A stretch of DNA of 64,000 nucleotides from Segatella copri (GTDB lineage: Bacteria; Bacteroidota; Bacteroidia; Bacteroidales; Bacteroidaceae), in assembly GCF_026015295.1 (NCBI RefSeq), contig NZ_JAPDUW010000001.1:310001-374000 (forward strand), written 5' to 3'. Positions 17,584 to 27,130 of this stretch are shown here, in pieces; position 1 is the stretch's first letter; every line of letters starts with the position of its first letter. The translations under genes and the position numbers were made by a program. Under the pieces are notes generated by a model. The model was not told the DNA's origin and searched no databases. It saw only the letters and a program-made list of their open reading frames with translations.

Positions 17584-19734
17584 ATGGCAGCATTAGGAAC
17601 AATTAGAAAAAGAGGCGTGATACTGGTTTGTATCATCAGTTTCGGCCTTTTCGCCTTTATTGCCGAGGAAGCTTTCCGCTCTTGCGATTCAGCAAAGAAT
17701 AATGAGCGCCAGCAGATTGGTGAAGTTTTGGGCGAAAAAATCAGCGTGCAGGATTTCCAGAAGCTCGTTGATGAGTATTCAGAAGTTATTAAAATGCAAC
17801 AGGGTCAGGAAAATCTTCCTGAAGACCAGATGAATCAGGTGAAGGATATGGTATGGAATACATACATCCAGAACCAGATTATCGCTAAGGAAGCTAGCAA
17901 GTTGGGTCTCACTGTGACCGACGAAGAGCTTCAGGACATCTTGAAGACAGGTACTAACCCTATGCTTCAGCAGACTCCTTTCGTTAATCAGCAGACTGGC
18001 CGTTTCGACGCATCTTCTCTCCAGAAGTTCTTGGCAGACTACAAGGCACAGAAGGCTAACCCATCTGCTAACGCACAGATGATGGATCAGTATACCAAGA
18101 TTTACAACTACTGGTCATTCATCGAGAAGACTCTCCGCCAGCAGACTTTGGCTCAGAAGTATCAGGCTCTTCTCGCCGGTTGCTTCCTGTCAAACCCTGT
18201 AGAGGCAAAGATGGCTTTCAAGGAGGAGAATGAAGAGAGCCAGATTCAGTTGGCTGCTTTCCCTTACTCTGACATCCAGGATGATAAGGTAAAGATTTCT
18301 GAAAGCGATCTGAAGGCTAAGTATGATGAGATCAAGGCACGCTTCAAACAGCCTGTTGAGAGCCGCGACATCAAGTTCGTTGATATCGAGGTTCAGGCTT
18401 CAAATGCAGACCGTGCTGCTCTTAACAAGGAATTTGCAGGTTATCACTCACAGTTGGCTGCTGCTGCAGATCCTACAGAGGTTGTACGTAAGTCAGCTTC
18501 TACTGTAGCATATCTTGGTATTCCTGTTTCAAAGGATGCTTTCCCACGTGATATCGCTGCTCAGCTTGATTCTATGGCTGTAGGTTCTACTTCTGCTGTT
18601 AAGGCTAATGCTGGTGACAATACATTGAACATCGTTAAGTTGGTAGCTAAGCAGGAATTGCCTGATTCAGTACAGTACCGTGTTATCCAGGTTGCTGCTA
18701 ACTCAGTAGCTGAGGCTAAGACTAAGGCAGATTCTATTCAGGGCGCTATTGCCGGTGGTGCTGATTTCGAGGCTATCGCTAAGAAGTATGGTCAGACAGG
18801 TGACAAGGCATGGATGACTACCAAGCAGTATGAGTATGCCCAGTCTATGGATAAGGACAACAAGACATTCATCAATACATTGAATACTGCAGCAGTTAAC
18901 TCTTTGAACCAGCTTCAGTTGGGTCAGGGATATGTAGTTCTTCAGGTTCTTGACCGCAAGGCAATGGTTAGCAAGTATACCGCTGCCGTCATTAAGAAGC
19001 CTATCGACTTCTCTCAGGGTACTTACCGTACAGCTTACAACAAGTTCTCTAGTTTCGTAAGTGCTAATCCTAAGTCAGAGGATCTCTTGAAGAATGCAGC
19101 TAAGGAAGGTTACAAGGTTCAGGACTTGAAGGATATTACAACTTCTGTTCATTATGTAGCAAACATCCATTCTACACGCGAGGCTTTGAAGTGGATCTTC
19201 GATAGCAAGGAGGGTGAGATTTCACCTCTCTATGAGTGTGGTGACAACAACCACCTGTTGGTTGTGGTTCTTGATAAGATTCATCATATCGGTTATCGTG
19301 ATTTGAATGATGCAGTTGTCAAGGAGACTGTTAAGGCAGAGGTGCTCAAGGATAAGAAGGCTGAGATGATAGAGGCTAAGTTGAACGGTGTTAAGAACAT
19401 CGCAGCTGCTAAGGCTAAGGGTGGTAAGGTTTCTTCTGTAAACCAGATTACTTTCGCTGCTCCTGTATTCATCGCAGCTACTGGCGCTAGCGAGCCAGCT
19501 CTCTCTGGTGCTGTTGCAGGTACTAAGAAGGGTGCTTTCTCTGCTCATGCTGTGAAGGGTAACGCTGGTGTTTATCTCTTCCAGGTTGTAAACAAGACTA
19601 ACCGTCCTGTTAAGTTCGATGACAAGACATACGAGCAGAAGTGCCGCCAGAAGGCTATGCAGTATGCAGGTAACTTCATGAATGAGCTTTATCTGAACGC
19701 TCATGTAGTTGATAACCGCTACTTGTTCTTCTAA
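17584..19734 (+). CDS. PpiD/SurA-like periplasmic peptidyl-prolyl isomerase chaperone
   Basis: A 716-residue protein anchored by one N-terminal helix (about 12-30, GVILVCIISFGLFAFIAEEAF), with the rest in the periplasm. A SurA_N-like helical chaperone region (about 45-240) precedes a parvulin-type PPIase segment (about 335-455; YRVIQVAANS... and ADFEAIAKKYGQTGDKAWM). A second, degenerate parvulin-like part follows toward the C-terminus. The architecture is that of PpiD, which helps nascent outer-membrane and secreted proteins leave the Sec channel. Codon usage is strongly biased (many GCT/AAG), suggesting high expression. Single gene with its own promoter and terminator. Confidence 0.92.
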   Translation: MAALGTIRKRGVILVCIISFGLFAFIAEEAFRSCDSAKNNERQQIGEVLGEKISVQDFQKLVDEYSEVIKMQQGQENLPEDQMNQVKDMVWNTYIQNQIIAKEASKLGLTVTDEELQDILKTGTNPMLQQTPFVNQQTGRFDASSLQKFLADYKAQKANPSANAQMMDQYTKIYNYWSFIEKTLRQQTLAQKYQALLAGCFLSNPVEAKMAFKEENEESQIQLAAFPYSDIQDDKVKISESDLKAKYDEIKARFKQPVESRDIKFVDIEVQASNADRAALNKEFAGYHSQLAAAADPTEVVRKSASTVAYLGIPVSKDAFPRDIAAQLDSMAVGSTSAVKANAGDNTLNIVKLVAKQELPDSVQYRVIQVAANSVAEAKTKADSIQGAIAGGADFEAIAKKYGQTGDKAWMTTKQYEYAQSMDKDNKTFINTLNTAAVNSLNQLQLGQGYVVLQVLDRKAMVSKYTAAVIKKPIDFSQGTYRTAYNKFSSFVSANPKSEDLLKNAAKEGYKVQDLKDITTSVHYVANIHSTREALKWIFDSKEGEISPLYECGDNNHLLVVVLDKIHHIGYRDLNDAVVKETVKAEVLKDKKAEMIEAKLNGVKNIAAAKAKGGKVSSVNQITFAAPVFIAATGASEPALSGAVAGTKKGAFSAHAVKGNAGVYLFQVVNKTNRPVKFDDKTYEQKCRQKAMQYAGNFMNELYLNAHVVDNRYLFF

Positions 19735-19763
19735 TTCAGACTAGTAAATTCATTCCAATAAAT

Positions 19764-19803
19764 AAAAAAGGTGTATTGCCAATGAGCAATACACCTTTTT
19801 TAT
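19764..19803. terminator. Bidirectional terminator between the ppiD-like and HAD genes
   Basis: The stem AAAAAGGTGTATTGC/GCAATACACCTTTTT closes a 6-base loop and is flanked by A- and T-runs, so it works for both convergent genes. Confidence 0.85.
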
Positions 19804-19880
19804 TTATTGGGATATCTTTTATTTTATCTATCAGGATATCTTTTATCGTATTTACTAGGATATCCTTTTGGAGAAACACT

Positions 19881-20309
19881 TTATCCGCGGCTCCACCAAT
19901 GCTTCTTCTTAGGGGCTTCCTGCTGCTCGCCGAACTTCTGCTTCAGTACTCTGCGATAGCTTGTATGGTTGGTGATAATCTGATAAATCTCACCCCAGTC
20001 TGGCAAACCGCCAATACCTCGGTCATCGATAAACCAGTCGGCTTTGAGCTTGCGTGAGAAGTGGTTATTGTTCTCCAGACTCTCTTCAGGATAATCCTTA
20101 TTTACAGCCCAGAATTCAACTCCTCTTTCTCTACACCATTCTACTGCCTCGTCCAGGAGCTTTCCTTCGCGTACGCTCCATAGAATAAGCTTGTGGTGGT
20201 CTCTAATCAACATCTTTAATGTTTCTGTGGCGAAAGGTAGCTCTGTACCAATCTTCGGGTACTCGTGGGTTACGATTGTACCATCGAAATCTACTGCAAT
20301 TGTTGCCAT
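19881..20309 (-). CDS. HAD-superfamily hydrolase, BT0820 type
   Basis: A 142-residue HAD phosphatase-like protein without a cap domain. Motif I is DFDGTIV, with Asp8 as nucleophile and Asp10 as acid/base. Motif II is near LILWSVREG, and the C-terminal acidic motif is FIDDRGIGG. The size and layout match the small BT0820-type hydrolases of Bacteroidota, whose substrate is unknown. It lies downstream of the Wzz/kinase gene on the same strand, after a hairpin terminator, so it is probably transcribed separately. Confidence 0.85.
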   Translation of the reverse strand: MATIAVDFDGTIVTHEYPKIGTELPFATETLKMLIRDHHKLILWSVREGKLLDEAVEWCRERGVEFWAVNKDYPEESLENNNHFSRKLKADWFIDDRGIGGLPDWGEIYQIITNHTSYRRVLKQKFGEQQEAPKKKHWWSRG

Positions 20310-20335
20310 ATAGTCTTAATGTTTTTATTAATCTA

Positions 20336-20369
20336 AAAGAGTCTTCCTATCTGGATAGAAAGACTCTTA
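20336..20369 (-). terminator. Terminator after the Wzz/tyrosine-kinase gene
   Basis: The arms AAGAGTCTT/AAGACTCTT extend inward through CTATC/GATAG. T-rich sequence lies on both sides. Confidence 0.7.
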
Positions 20370-20393
20370 TTTTTGTTGAATGTATGTTTTTGA

Positions 20394-22937
20394 TTACTTC
20401 TTGATACTGTTGTCGTTGGCATTGCCATAGTGGCTGTTGCTATAGTTACCATAGCTGCCATACTGGCCGTAAGTTCCATATTTGCCATATTTGCCATATG
20501 ATCCATAAGAACCATAGTTGCCATATTTACCATATTTGCCGTACTTACCAACACCATAATAGAAGCTGTGCTTCTTCTTAGAGAGGTCGACGCCATTGAG
20601 TACTAAGCACATGTTAGGCAATTTGTTCTCGGCTTTCAAACCATTGATCATGCCGAAACTAGCCTTTGGAGTATAATCTGCGCGGCAGACGTATACACAG
20701 AGATTAGCCAGACGTCCAAGCTGCAAACTGTCGTTTACAAGACCTACAGGAGCCGTATCGAGGATAACATAGTCGTAATGTTCCTTCAACTGACTGATAA
20801 TGTCGTCAAGGCTTGCTCTGGTTACTAACTCTCCTGGGTTAGGAGGAACAGGACCAGCCATAAGGAGGTCGAGTTTACTGTTGACACCCGAAGAGAGAAT
20901 CTGTTTCTGAATGTCATCCCATGTATTATGGTCGTGTATAATCAGATTGGTGATACCATTATGGTGGTTGTCAATCTCGAAGAGCTCTGCCAGACGTGGC
21001 TTGCGGATATCCAGACCTACCATGATAACCTTCTTGCCAAGCAAGGCGAGCGAGATACCGATATTGGATGCCACGAATGTTTTACCTTCACCTGATGTAG
21101 AAGAGGTAAACATCATCACCTTCTCACCTTCTTTCAGCATAAACTGAATATTGGTACGCAGGCCACGGAAAATCTCCTCCATCAGATTGTTTACATTCTG
21201 GTGAACCACAATGTCAGCCTTTCCTTCCTTCTTGGCAGCATCGCTTGCCACAGGAATGTCGGCAATGACAGGTATCTGGGTAAGTTTCATCACGTCTTCA
21301 TGTCCTTCAATCTTGTACTTGAAGAATTCTCTCAGGAAGAGGATGCCGGCAGGGATTGCAATACCCAGTACCAGTGCTATCAGCATAATGATAGGATTCT
21401 TAGGACTAACCTTTCCTTCCAATGATGGAGCATCGATAACCTTACCCTTGTCTGCCGTTGCTGCTAGCGAAATGGAGTTTTCCTCACGTTTCTGAAGAAG
21501 CATCAGGTAAAGACCAGATTTTACTTCCTGCTGGCGACCAATCTGTGTAAGAACTCGCTCTTGCTCTGGCGAGTTACCTATTTGGCTGGCATACATGGCA
21601 GCTTGTTTGGCTATGCTGTTACGCTGGATTTCCATACCTAGCTTAGCTTGTCTCATGGCACGTTTGATAGATGTTGTGAGTGCATCCAACTGTGCGGTCA
21701 GAGGAGTTATTGTAGGAGAAGTCTCGCTGGCGGCATGCAAGGCGTTGTTGCGATCTAGGGCTATTTTGTTGTACTGGTTGATGAGTTCTGTTGAACTTTC
21801 ATCAGTCAAACCTACGTTGGATGGGATTGGCTGATATCTGTTGCCAGGTTCGTTCATGTATTTGCCAAGCTCATTCAGAAGTTCAACCTGTGTGTTAGCC
21901 TCCTGGAGTTTCTGGGCGTATGTGTCTGAGTTAGCGATGGCAGCTGTTGCGTTGAGCTTCATCTCTACAACATTGTTACGCTTCTTGTAGCTTTCGAGCT
22001 GGCCTTCTGTATTGCCCAGTTCGTTGTTGATCTTCTCCAGACGCTGGTTGATGAACTGTTCTGTGCGGAAAGAAATTTCATTCTTGTCCTCGTTGGCCTG
22101 GCGGTTATAAACATTTACCAGAGTTCTCAGATAGTCGATGCTGCGCTGAGGATCTTCATCTTTCATCACCAGTTCGGCTATGGTTGTAGTCTTTGAAGTC
22201 TGGCTGACAGTCAGTGCTTTTGTATAGCCCTTAGCCGCCATTTCTGGTGACACGATAATCACCTTCAGGCTCTCACCGTCTTTCAATGCGTATTTGCCGT
22301 TCTGAGTGAAGTAGAGGGTTCCTACACGTGTATTGATGCTTGCTGGCAGACCAGCTAAAGTCTTTTCAATCTTTACAGGATCCTTCTGATAGGAAAAGGC
22401 ATCTACAGGTATGTAGTATGAACCTGTTACCTGATACTGGCTGCCAGTTTTCTCTATAAGAAGCTTGATAGGAGCATTCAGCTTCTTGAGATGAGCCAGG
22501 TCTAAGTCAACGCTGACTTCCTGCTCTTTATAGACTAACTGATCCCTGAAGGTTCCTTTATGGTAATAGTTCACGTAGCATTTCATGTCTACTACAGCCT
22601 GGTTAGCCAAGTCTTGAGCCGAAAGAATTTCAATCTCATTGTCTATACCGTTTGAGTTTGAAATAAAACCGAGGTTTGCAGCATTCTGAATCATGCTGTT
22701 ACCCATTCCTCTGTTCTTTCTCTGGTCGTCATCCTTTATCAGTACCTTAGCGGTTGCCTGGTATTGCGGTCTTGCATGGCGTATGTAGAGATATCCCAAT
22801 CCCAAACATACAATGAGTGATAAAACGAACCATTTCCAGTTGAGGATAAGAGTAGAATAAATCAGCTGGAAGTCAATAGATGACTTCTCTTCCTGCTCTT
22901 GATCACGTCCCAAATCAAAGTTCTTTGTTTCTTCCAT
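20394..22937 (-). CDS. Polysaccharide co-polymerase / bacterial tyrosine autokinase (Wzz-BY-kinase fusion)
   Basis: An 847-residue inner-membrane protein that controls capsule or exopolysaccharide chain length. Two membrane helices flank a large periplasmic Wzz domain: about 35-60 (LNWKWFVLSLIVCLGLGYLYI) and about 500-525 (IIMLIALVLGIAIPAGILFL). A cytoplasmic BY-kinase follows, with Walker A TSGEGKT, Walker A' VGLDIRKPRLAEL and Walker B DYVILDTAPVG. The tail of about 57 residues is a Y-G-x tandem repeat with 15 tyrosines, the autophosphorylation cluster. A tail this regular is unusual. It stands 64 bases downstream of rfbA, so the two may be co-transcribed. Wzx/Wzy partners are not in the window. 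Confidence 0.95.
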   Translation of the reverse strand: MEETKNFDLGRDQEQEEKSSIDFQLIYSTLILNWKWFVLSLIVCLGLGYLYIRHARPQYQATAKVLIKDDDQRKNRGMGNSMIQNAANLGFISNSNGIDNEIEILSAQDLANQAVVDMKCYVNYYHKGTFRDQLVYKEQEVSVDLDLAHLKKLNAPIKLLIEKTGSQYQVTGSYYIPVDAFSYQKDPVKIEKTLAGLPASINTRVGTLYFTQNGKYALKDGESLKVIIVSPEMAAKGYTKALTVSQTSKTTTIAELVMKDEDPQRSIDYLRTLVNVYNRQANEDKNEISFRTEQFINQRLEKINNELGNTEGQLESYKKRNNVVEMKLNATAAIANSDTYAQKLQEANTQVELLNELGKYMNEPGNRYQPIPSNVGLTDESSTELINQYNKIALDRNNALHAASETSPTITPLTAQLDALTTSIKRAMRQAKLGMEIQRNSIAKQAAMYASQIGNSPEQERVLTQIGRQQEVKSGLYLMLLQKREENSISLAATADKGKVIDAPSLEGKVSPKNPIIMLIALVLGIAIPAGILFLREFFKYKIEGHEDVMKLTQIPVIADIPVASDAAKKEGKADIVVHQNVNNLMEEIFRGLRTNIQFMLKEGEKVMMFTSSTSGEGKTFVASNIGISLALLGKKVIMVGLDIRKPRLAELFEIDNHHNGITNLIIHDHNTWDDIQKQILSSGVNSKLDLLMAGPVPPNPGELVTRASLDDIISQLKEHYDYVILDTAPVGLVNDSLQLGRLANLCVYVCRADYTPKASFGMINGLKAENKLPNMCLVLNGVDLSKKKHSFYYGVGKYGKYGKYGNYGSYGSYGKYGKYGTYGQYGSYGNYSNSHYGNANDNSIKK

Positions 22938-23001
22938 TATTTTATATTCTATTGTGTTTACACCTTTTTATATTCGTATAAGATAAATGATAGAATCTGT
23001 G

Positions 23002-23877
23002 CTATCTGCTTGCCGCTAGTTCTTTCAGATACTGTCCATAACCGTTTTTGAGCATCGGTTGGGCAAGTTTCAGCAACTGTTCTTTGTCAATCCATCCTTG
23101 TTTGAATGCGATTTCTTCCAGACATGCCACTTTCAGCCCCTGTCTCTTTTCGATGACTTCTATAAAGGTACTGGCTTCCGAAAGGCTATCGTGGGTACCG
23201 GTGTCTAGCCAGGCGAAACCGCGCTGTAAGGTTCTTACTTTCAGAGTCTTTTCTGTCAGATAGTGCTGGTTTACTGTTGTTATTTCCAACTCACCTCTTG
23301 CGCTAGGCTTGATGTTCTTAGCCACCTGCACCACGCTGTTTGGATAGAAATAGAGTCCTACAACCGCATAGTTGCTCTTAGGCATTTCCGGTTTTTCTTC
23401 TATGCTCAGGCAGTTGCCGTTTTCATCAAACTCTGCCACACCATATCTTTCCGGATCGTTGACATAATAGCCAAATACGCTTGCCAGTCCTTCTTCTGCA
23501 GCTTTTACGCTTTCCTTGAGTAAACCCGTAAAACCGGCTCCATAGAAAATGTTGTCACCCAAAACCAGACAGACTGTATCATTACCGATAAACTTCTCAC
23601 CAATGATGAAGGCTTGAGCCAGACCATCGGGTGATGGCTGTTCTGCATATTCGAAGTGTACACCCAATTCGCTGCCGTCGCCTAACAGACGTTTGAAACC
23701 AGGCAAGTCGAATGGGGTAGATATAATCAAAATCTCCTTGATTCCTGCCAACATTAGCACGGAAACAGGGTAGTATATCATTGGCTTATCAAAAATGGGT
23801 ATCAATTGCTTACTGATACCTTTGGTAATAGGGTAAAGTCTTGTACCCGAACCTCCCGCTAATACGATTCCTTTCAT
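23002..23877 (-). CDS. rfbA: Glucose-1-phosphate thymidylyltransferase
   Basis: A 291-residue nucleotidyltransferase that makes dTDP-glucose from glucose-1-phosphate and dTTP, the first step to dTDP-L-rhamnose and related sugars. The nucleotide-binding signature [13 protein letters not shown] opens the protein, followed by [21 protein letters not shown]. Length and motifs match RmlA/RfbA throughout. rfbB, rfbC and rfbD are not adjacent, so the rest of the pathway is encoded elsewhere. It shares a strand with the Wzz/kinase gene, linking it to surface polysaccharide assembly. The -7 box TAACTTTG (23932-23939) gives a 5' UTR of about 50 bases. Confidence 0.97.
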   Translation of the reverse strand: MKGIVLAGGSGTRLYPITKGISKQLIPIFDKPMIYYPVSVLMLAGIKEILIISTPFDLPGFKRLLGDGSELGVHFEYAEQPSPDGLAQAFIIGEKFIGNDTVCLVLGDNIFYGAGFTGLLKESVKAAEEGLASVFGYYVNDPERYGVAEFDENGNCLSIEEKPEMPKSNYAVVGLYFYPNSVVQVAKNIKPSARGELEITTVNQHYLTEKTLKVRTLQRGFAWLDTGTHDSLSEASTFIEVIEKRQGLKVACLEEIAFKQGWIDKEQLLKLAQPMLKNGYGQYLKELAASR

Positions 23878-23931
23878 ATCTTCTCTATTTCTAATATAAT
23901 AAAGTTGAATAGTCTTATCTTAAAAACGCGG

Positions 23932-23939
23932 CAAAGTTA
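23932..23939 (-). promoter_or_regulatory. Predicted -7 box of rfbA
   Basis: TAACTTTG matches TAnnTTTG upstream of rfbA. No clear -33 element is seen. Confidence 0.5.
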
Positions 23940-24030
23940 CTAAAAAAAGTTGAATGAGTGAAATCATAAGCCATAAAAATGCATTTTTTGATAAAAAAAG
24001 CACCTTTTTATATAAAAAACGTCGCTTTGA

Positions 24031-24062
24031 TTTGGGTATTTACTGATTTTATTGTATTTTTG
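24031..24062 (+). promoter_or_regulatory. Promoter of the 216-residue unknown gene
   Basis: -33 TTTG (24031-24034), a 20-base spacer and -7 TATTTTTG (24055-24062): a near-ideal Bacteroidota promoter. Confidence 0.72.
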
Positions 24063-24104
24063 CAGAACAATTTAAATAGATATAGAAAATAAAATAATAA
24101 AGGA

Positions 24105-24755
24105 ATGGGAATTTTTGCTAAACTATTCGGTCGTAAAGACGACGATAAAAAGGTAGGTGGAATGGAAGATTACATGACTTTGGTCCGTGTATACTTTCAG
24201 GCTGCACTTGCTTCTCAGTTAGGTATCACCAATTTGGCCATGTTGCCAGACTTGCGTGTCTTCAAGACAAGTCTGCATGTTCCGACGGTCAACAACCGTC
24301 TGGGTATTGGCGAAAAGGCACAGGTGAAGAAAATGATGAAGAATATCTATGATACGGATGATGCCTTCTTCAAGGAAATAGATTCCAGTATCCGTAAAAA
24401 CTGCCACAAACTGCAGGATGTCAATGTATATCTCATCCAGTTCCAGAACTTTACGCAGGATCTGATGATGCTGATGGGCAACTTGATGAAGTTTAAGCTC
24501 CGTTTGCCTAGCTTCATGAAGAATTCGCTATACAAGCTGACTGCTAAAACTGTAGAAGATATCTTCACTAAGAATGATTTCTCTGATGCCAGTGTGCTGA
24601 AAACCGTGCTTCAGTTGCGCCAGTTCAACAAGCGCTTGGCATTCAGCCAGCAATGGGTAACCGACTTTACATTCCAGGTATTGATGCTTGCCAAAAAAGA
24701 GCCACGTCCATCAGATGAAGACGTAGAAAAGGCAAAGCAGAAGATGGGAAAGTAA
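24105..24755 (+). CDS. Cytoplasmic protein of unknown function
   Basis: A 216-residue protein without signal peptide or membrane segment; I do not recognise the family. It is mostly helical and basic, starts with a glycine-rich charged N-terminus (MGIFAKLFGRKDDDKK) and contains Met-rich stretches (DLMMLMGNLMKFKL). It has a strong promoter of its own and precedes the zapA-rny transcript, which starts from a separate promoter 39 bases after its stop. No catalytic motif is visible. Confidence 0.75.
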   Translation: MGIFAKLFGRKDDDKKVGGMEDYMTLVRVYFQAALASQLGITNLAMLPDLRVFKTSLHVPTVNNRLGIGEKAQVKKMMKNIYDTDDAFFKEIDSSIRKNCHKLQDVNVYLIQFQNFTQDLMMLMGNLMKFKLRLPSFMKNSLYKLTAKTVEDIFTKNDFSDASVLKTVLQLRQFNKRLAFSQQWVTDFTFQVLMLAKKEPRPSDEDVEKAKQKMGK

Positions 24756-24793
24756 CAAATGTTGCGCCCAAAATGAAAAAAAATAGCAGAATA

Positions 24794-24825
24794 TTTGTTT
24801 TATTCAAATAATTCTCTTAAATTTG
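24794..24825 (+). promoter_or_regulatory. Promoter of the coiled-coil-zapA-rny transcript
   Basis: -33 TTTG (24794-24797), a 20-base spacer and -7 TAAATTTG (24818-24825), 19 bases upstream of the first start codon. Confidence 0.72.
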
Positions 24826-24844
24826 TAGCCAAAAAATAATAGTC

Positions 24845-25138
24845 ATGAGTGCAAATGAGAAAACAATCAATACGTTTGCCACAAGAGTAAGGCAGATGAT
24901 TCTCAAGTTTGACGAGGTCAAGCAGGAGAATGCTGAACTCTATGCGATGGTGGATGAGCGCGATGCCAAAATCAAGGCATTGGAGGAAAAGTTGGCTCAA
25001 GCGCAGAGTGATTACGACAGCTTGAAGATGGCGAAGATGATGACGATTTCTGACAATGATATGGAAGCTACTCAGAAGCGCATCGCCAAGCTCATAAGAG
25101 ATGTCAATAAGTGTATCACACTATTGGGTGAAAAGTAA
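24845..25138 (+). CDS. Small coiled-coil protein upstream of zapA
   Basis: A 97-residue protein whose central part (about 20-70) is a charged heptad-type coiled coil (ILKFDEVKQENAELYAMVDERDAKIKALEEKLAQAQ region). No catalytic motifs are present. It is 11 bases upstream of zapA in the same transcript. The position and shape suggest a ZapB-like or FtsL/DivIC-like partner in divisome assembly, but this is inference from context; sequence similarity to ZapB is not evident. Confidence 0.75.
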   Translation: MSANEKTINTFATRVRQMILKFDEVKQENAELYAMVDERDAKIKALEEKLAQAQSDYDSLKMAKMMTISDNDMEATQKRIAKLIRDVNKCITLLGEK

Positions 25139-25149
25139 AAATCGGAACG

Positions 25150-25449
25150 ATGGCAGAACAAGAACAAGATAAATTACTCATACGATTACACGTCTATGAT
25201 ACAGATCTTTCGGTAAGAATACCTAGGGAAGACGAGGAGTATTATCGTAAATCAGCTAAGCTGATAGATGATATAGTAAACTCATATACCAAGATTTTCA
25301 AAGGCAGAAAGAGCGATAAGGAAATCCTGTATATGGCGCTCATTGATGTGGCATTGAGATATGAGAAGGAATCGGATCGGAATGATACGAAACCTTATGA
25401 TGATATTCTTGAGAAGCTTACCTCCGAGATTGAAGACGCTTTGAAATAA
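25150..25449 (+). CDS. zapA: Cell division protein ZapA
   Basis: A 99-residue protein that binds FtsZ and bundles its filaments at midcell. The N-terminal half ([38 protein letters not shown] region) has the ZapA globular domain pattern, and the C-terminal half forms the dimer helix. Length matches the family. The placement between a coiled-coil gene and rny is the usual Bacteroidota arrangement and supports the call. Confidence 0.86.
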   Translation: MAEQEQDKLLIRLHVYDTDLSVRIPREDEEYYRKSAKLIDDIVNSYTKIFKGRKSDKEILYMALIDVALRYEKESDRNDTKPYDDILEKLTSEIEDALK

Positions 25450-25478
25450 GAATATTTAATAAACATATATATAATATA

Positions 25479-27014
25479 ATGATAGTAACTATTATAGCAG
25501 CCTTGGTGGCGCTTGTTATCGGCGGTGCTGCTGGGTATTTCATTTTCCGTTATGTCATTAAGGGAAAATATAATGAAATGATAGAAGCTGCCAACAAAGA
25601 GGCAGAAGTAGTAAAAGAGAAGAAGCTTTTGGAAGTGAAGGAGAAATTCCTCAACAAGAAGGCGGAACTCGAAAAAGAAGTGCAGCAGCGTAATTCTCGC
25701 ATCCAGCAGAATGAGAATAAGTTGAAGCAGCGCGAGATTTCTCTCAATCAACGTCAGGAAGACCTCGGTCGACGCAAGATGGAGATTGATCAGTATCAGC
25801 AGCGTGTTGACAACGAGAAGAAACTCTTGTCTGTCAAGCAGCAGGAACTTGATAAGATGCAGAAACAGGAGCAGGCTAAACTGGAAGAACTTTCTGGTCT
25901 GAGTGCTGAAGAGGCTAAGCAGAGATTGATTGAGAGTCTGAAAGATCAGGCTAAACTCGATGCTGCAAGCTATGTGAACGAAATTATGGATGATGCCAAA
26001 CTCAATGCTAACCAGCAGGCTAAGAAGATTGTGATTCAGACAATCCAGCGTGTTGCTACTGAAACAGCCATTGAGAATTCTGTTAGCGTTTTCCATATTG
26101 ATAATGATGAGGTGAAGGGACGTATTATCGGTCGTGAAGGCCGTAACATCCGTGCCTTGGAAGCAGCAACTGGTGTCGAAATCGTTGTGGATGATACTCC
26201 TGAGGCAATCGTTATCTCAGCCTTCGACCCTGTTCGTCGTGAGGTTTGCCGTCTGGCTCTCCATCAGTTGGTAGCTGACGGACGTATCCACCCAGCCCGT
26301 ATTGAGGAGGTGGTAGCCAAGGTGAAGAAGCAGTTGGATAATGAAATTATCGAAACTGGTAAGCGTACAGCTATCGACCTCGGTATTCATGGTCTGCACC
26401 CAGAGTTGATTCGTATCATTGGTAAGATGAAGTACCGTTCTTCTTATGGTCAGAACCTCTTGCAGCATGCCCGTGAAACCGCTAACCTCTGTGCGGTTAT
26501 GGCTTCTGAATTGGGATTGAATCCTAAGAAGGCTAAGCGTGCCGGTCTCTTGCACGATATTGGTAAGGTGCCTGATGAGGAGAGTGAATTGCCACACGCA
26601 TTGTATGGTGCCAAGATTGCAGAGAAGTATAAGGAAAAACCTGATATCTGCAATGCCATCGGTGCTCACCATGATGAGATGGAGATGAATACATTATTGG
26701 CTCCTATCGTACAGGTTTGTGATGCTATCTCTGGTGCTCGTCCTGGTGCCCGTCGTGAGATTGTAGAGGCTTATATCAAGCGTTTGAACGATCTTGAAGC
26801 TATCGCCATGAGTTATCCTGGCGTAACCAAGACTTACGCTATCCAGGCAGGTCGTGAACTCCGTGTCATCGTGGGTGCGGATAAGATGAACGATGAAGAG
26901 AGCATCAAGCTTTCTGATGAAATTGCAACCAAGATTCAGAATGAGATGACTTATCCTGGTCAGGTTAAGATTACTGTGATTCGTGAGACTCGTAGTGTAG
27001 CTTACGCTAAGTAA
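25479..27014 (+). CDS. rny: Ribonuclease Y
   Basis: A 511-residue membrane-anchored endoribonuclease that starts mRNA decay. One N-terminal helix (about 2-24) is followed by a long coiled coil (about 30-150). A KH domain (about 205-265) carries the [12 protein letters not shown] loop. An HD domain (about 325-420) carries [10 protein letters not shown], the metal-binding His-Asp, and later GAHHDE. Length is normal for the family. It is the last gene of the zapA transcript and is followed by a terminator at 27081-27117. Confidence 0.98.
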   Translation: MIVTIIAALVALVIGGAAGYFIFRYVIKGKYNEMIEAANKEAEVVKEKKLLEVKEKFLNKKAELEKEVQQRNSRIQQNENKLKQREISLNQRQEDLGRRKMEIDQYQQRVDNEKKLLSVKQQELDKMQKQEQAKLEELSGLSAEEAKQRLIESLKDQAKLDAASYVNEIMDDAKLNANQQAKKIVIQTIQRVATETAIENSVSVFHIDNDEVKGRIIGREGRNIRALEAATGVEIVVDDTPEAIVISAFDPVRREVCRLALHQLVADGRIHPARIEEVVAKVKKQLDNEIIETGKRTAIDLGIHGLHPELIRIIGKMKYRSSYGQNLLQHARETANLCAVMASELGLNPKKAKRAGLLHDIGKVPDEESELPHALYGAKIAEKYKEKPDICNAIGAHHDEMEMNTLLAPIVQVCDAISGARPGARREIVEAYIKRLNDLEAIAMSYPGVTKTYAIQAGRELRVIVGADKMNDEESIKLSDEIATKIQNEMTYPGQVKITVIRETRSVAYAK

Positions 27015-27080
27015 GATAGAATTATATTTGAAGTTTAAATTGTCGTTTCTCTTCTGCAAAGTAGAGAGATGTATCTTGAT

Positions 27081-27117
27081 AAAGCCGTACTCTGAAAAAG
27101 GGTGCGGCTTTTCTTTT
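27081..27117 (+). terminator. Terminator of rny
   Basis: The stem AAAGCCGTAC/GTGCGGCTTT (one G-U pair) is followed by TCTTTTCCC, just before the start of the TtcA-like gene. Confidence 0.75.
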
Positions 27118-27130
27118 CCCTTTTCAGAAT

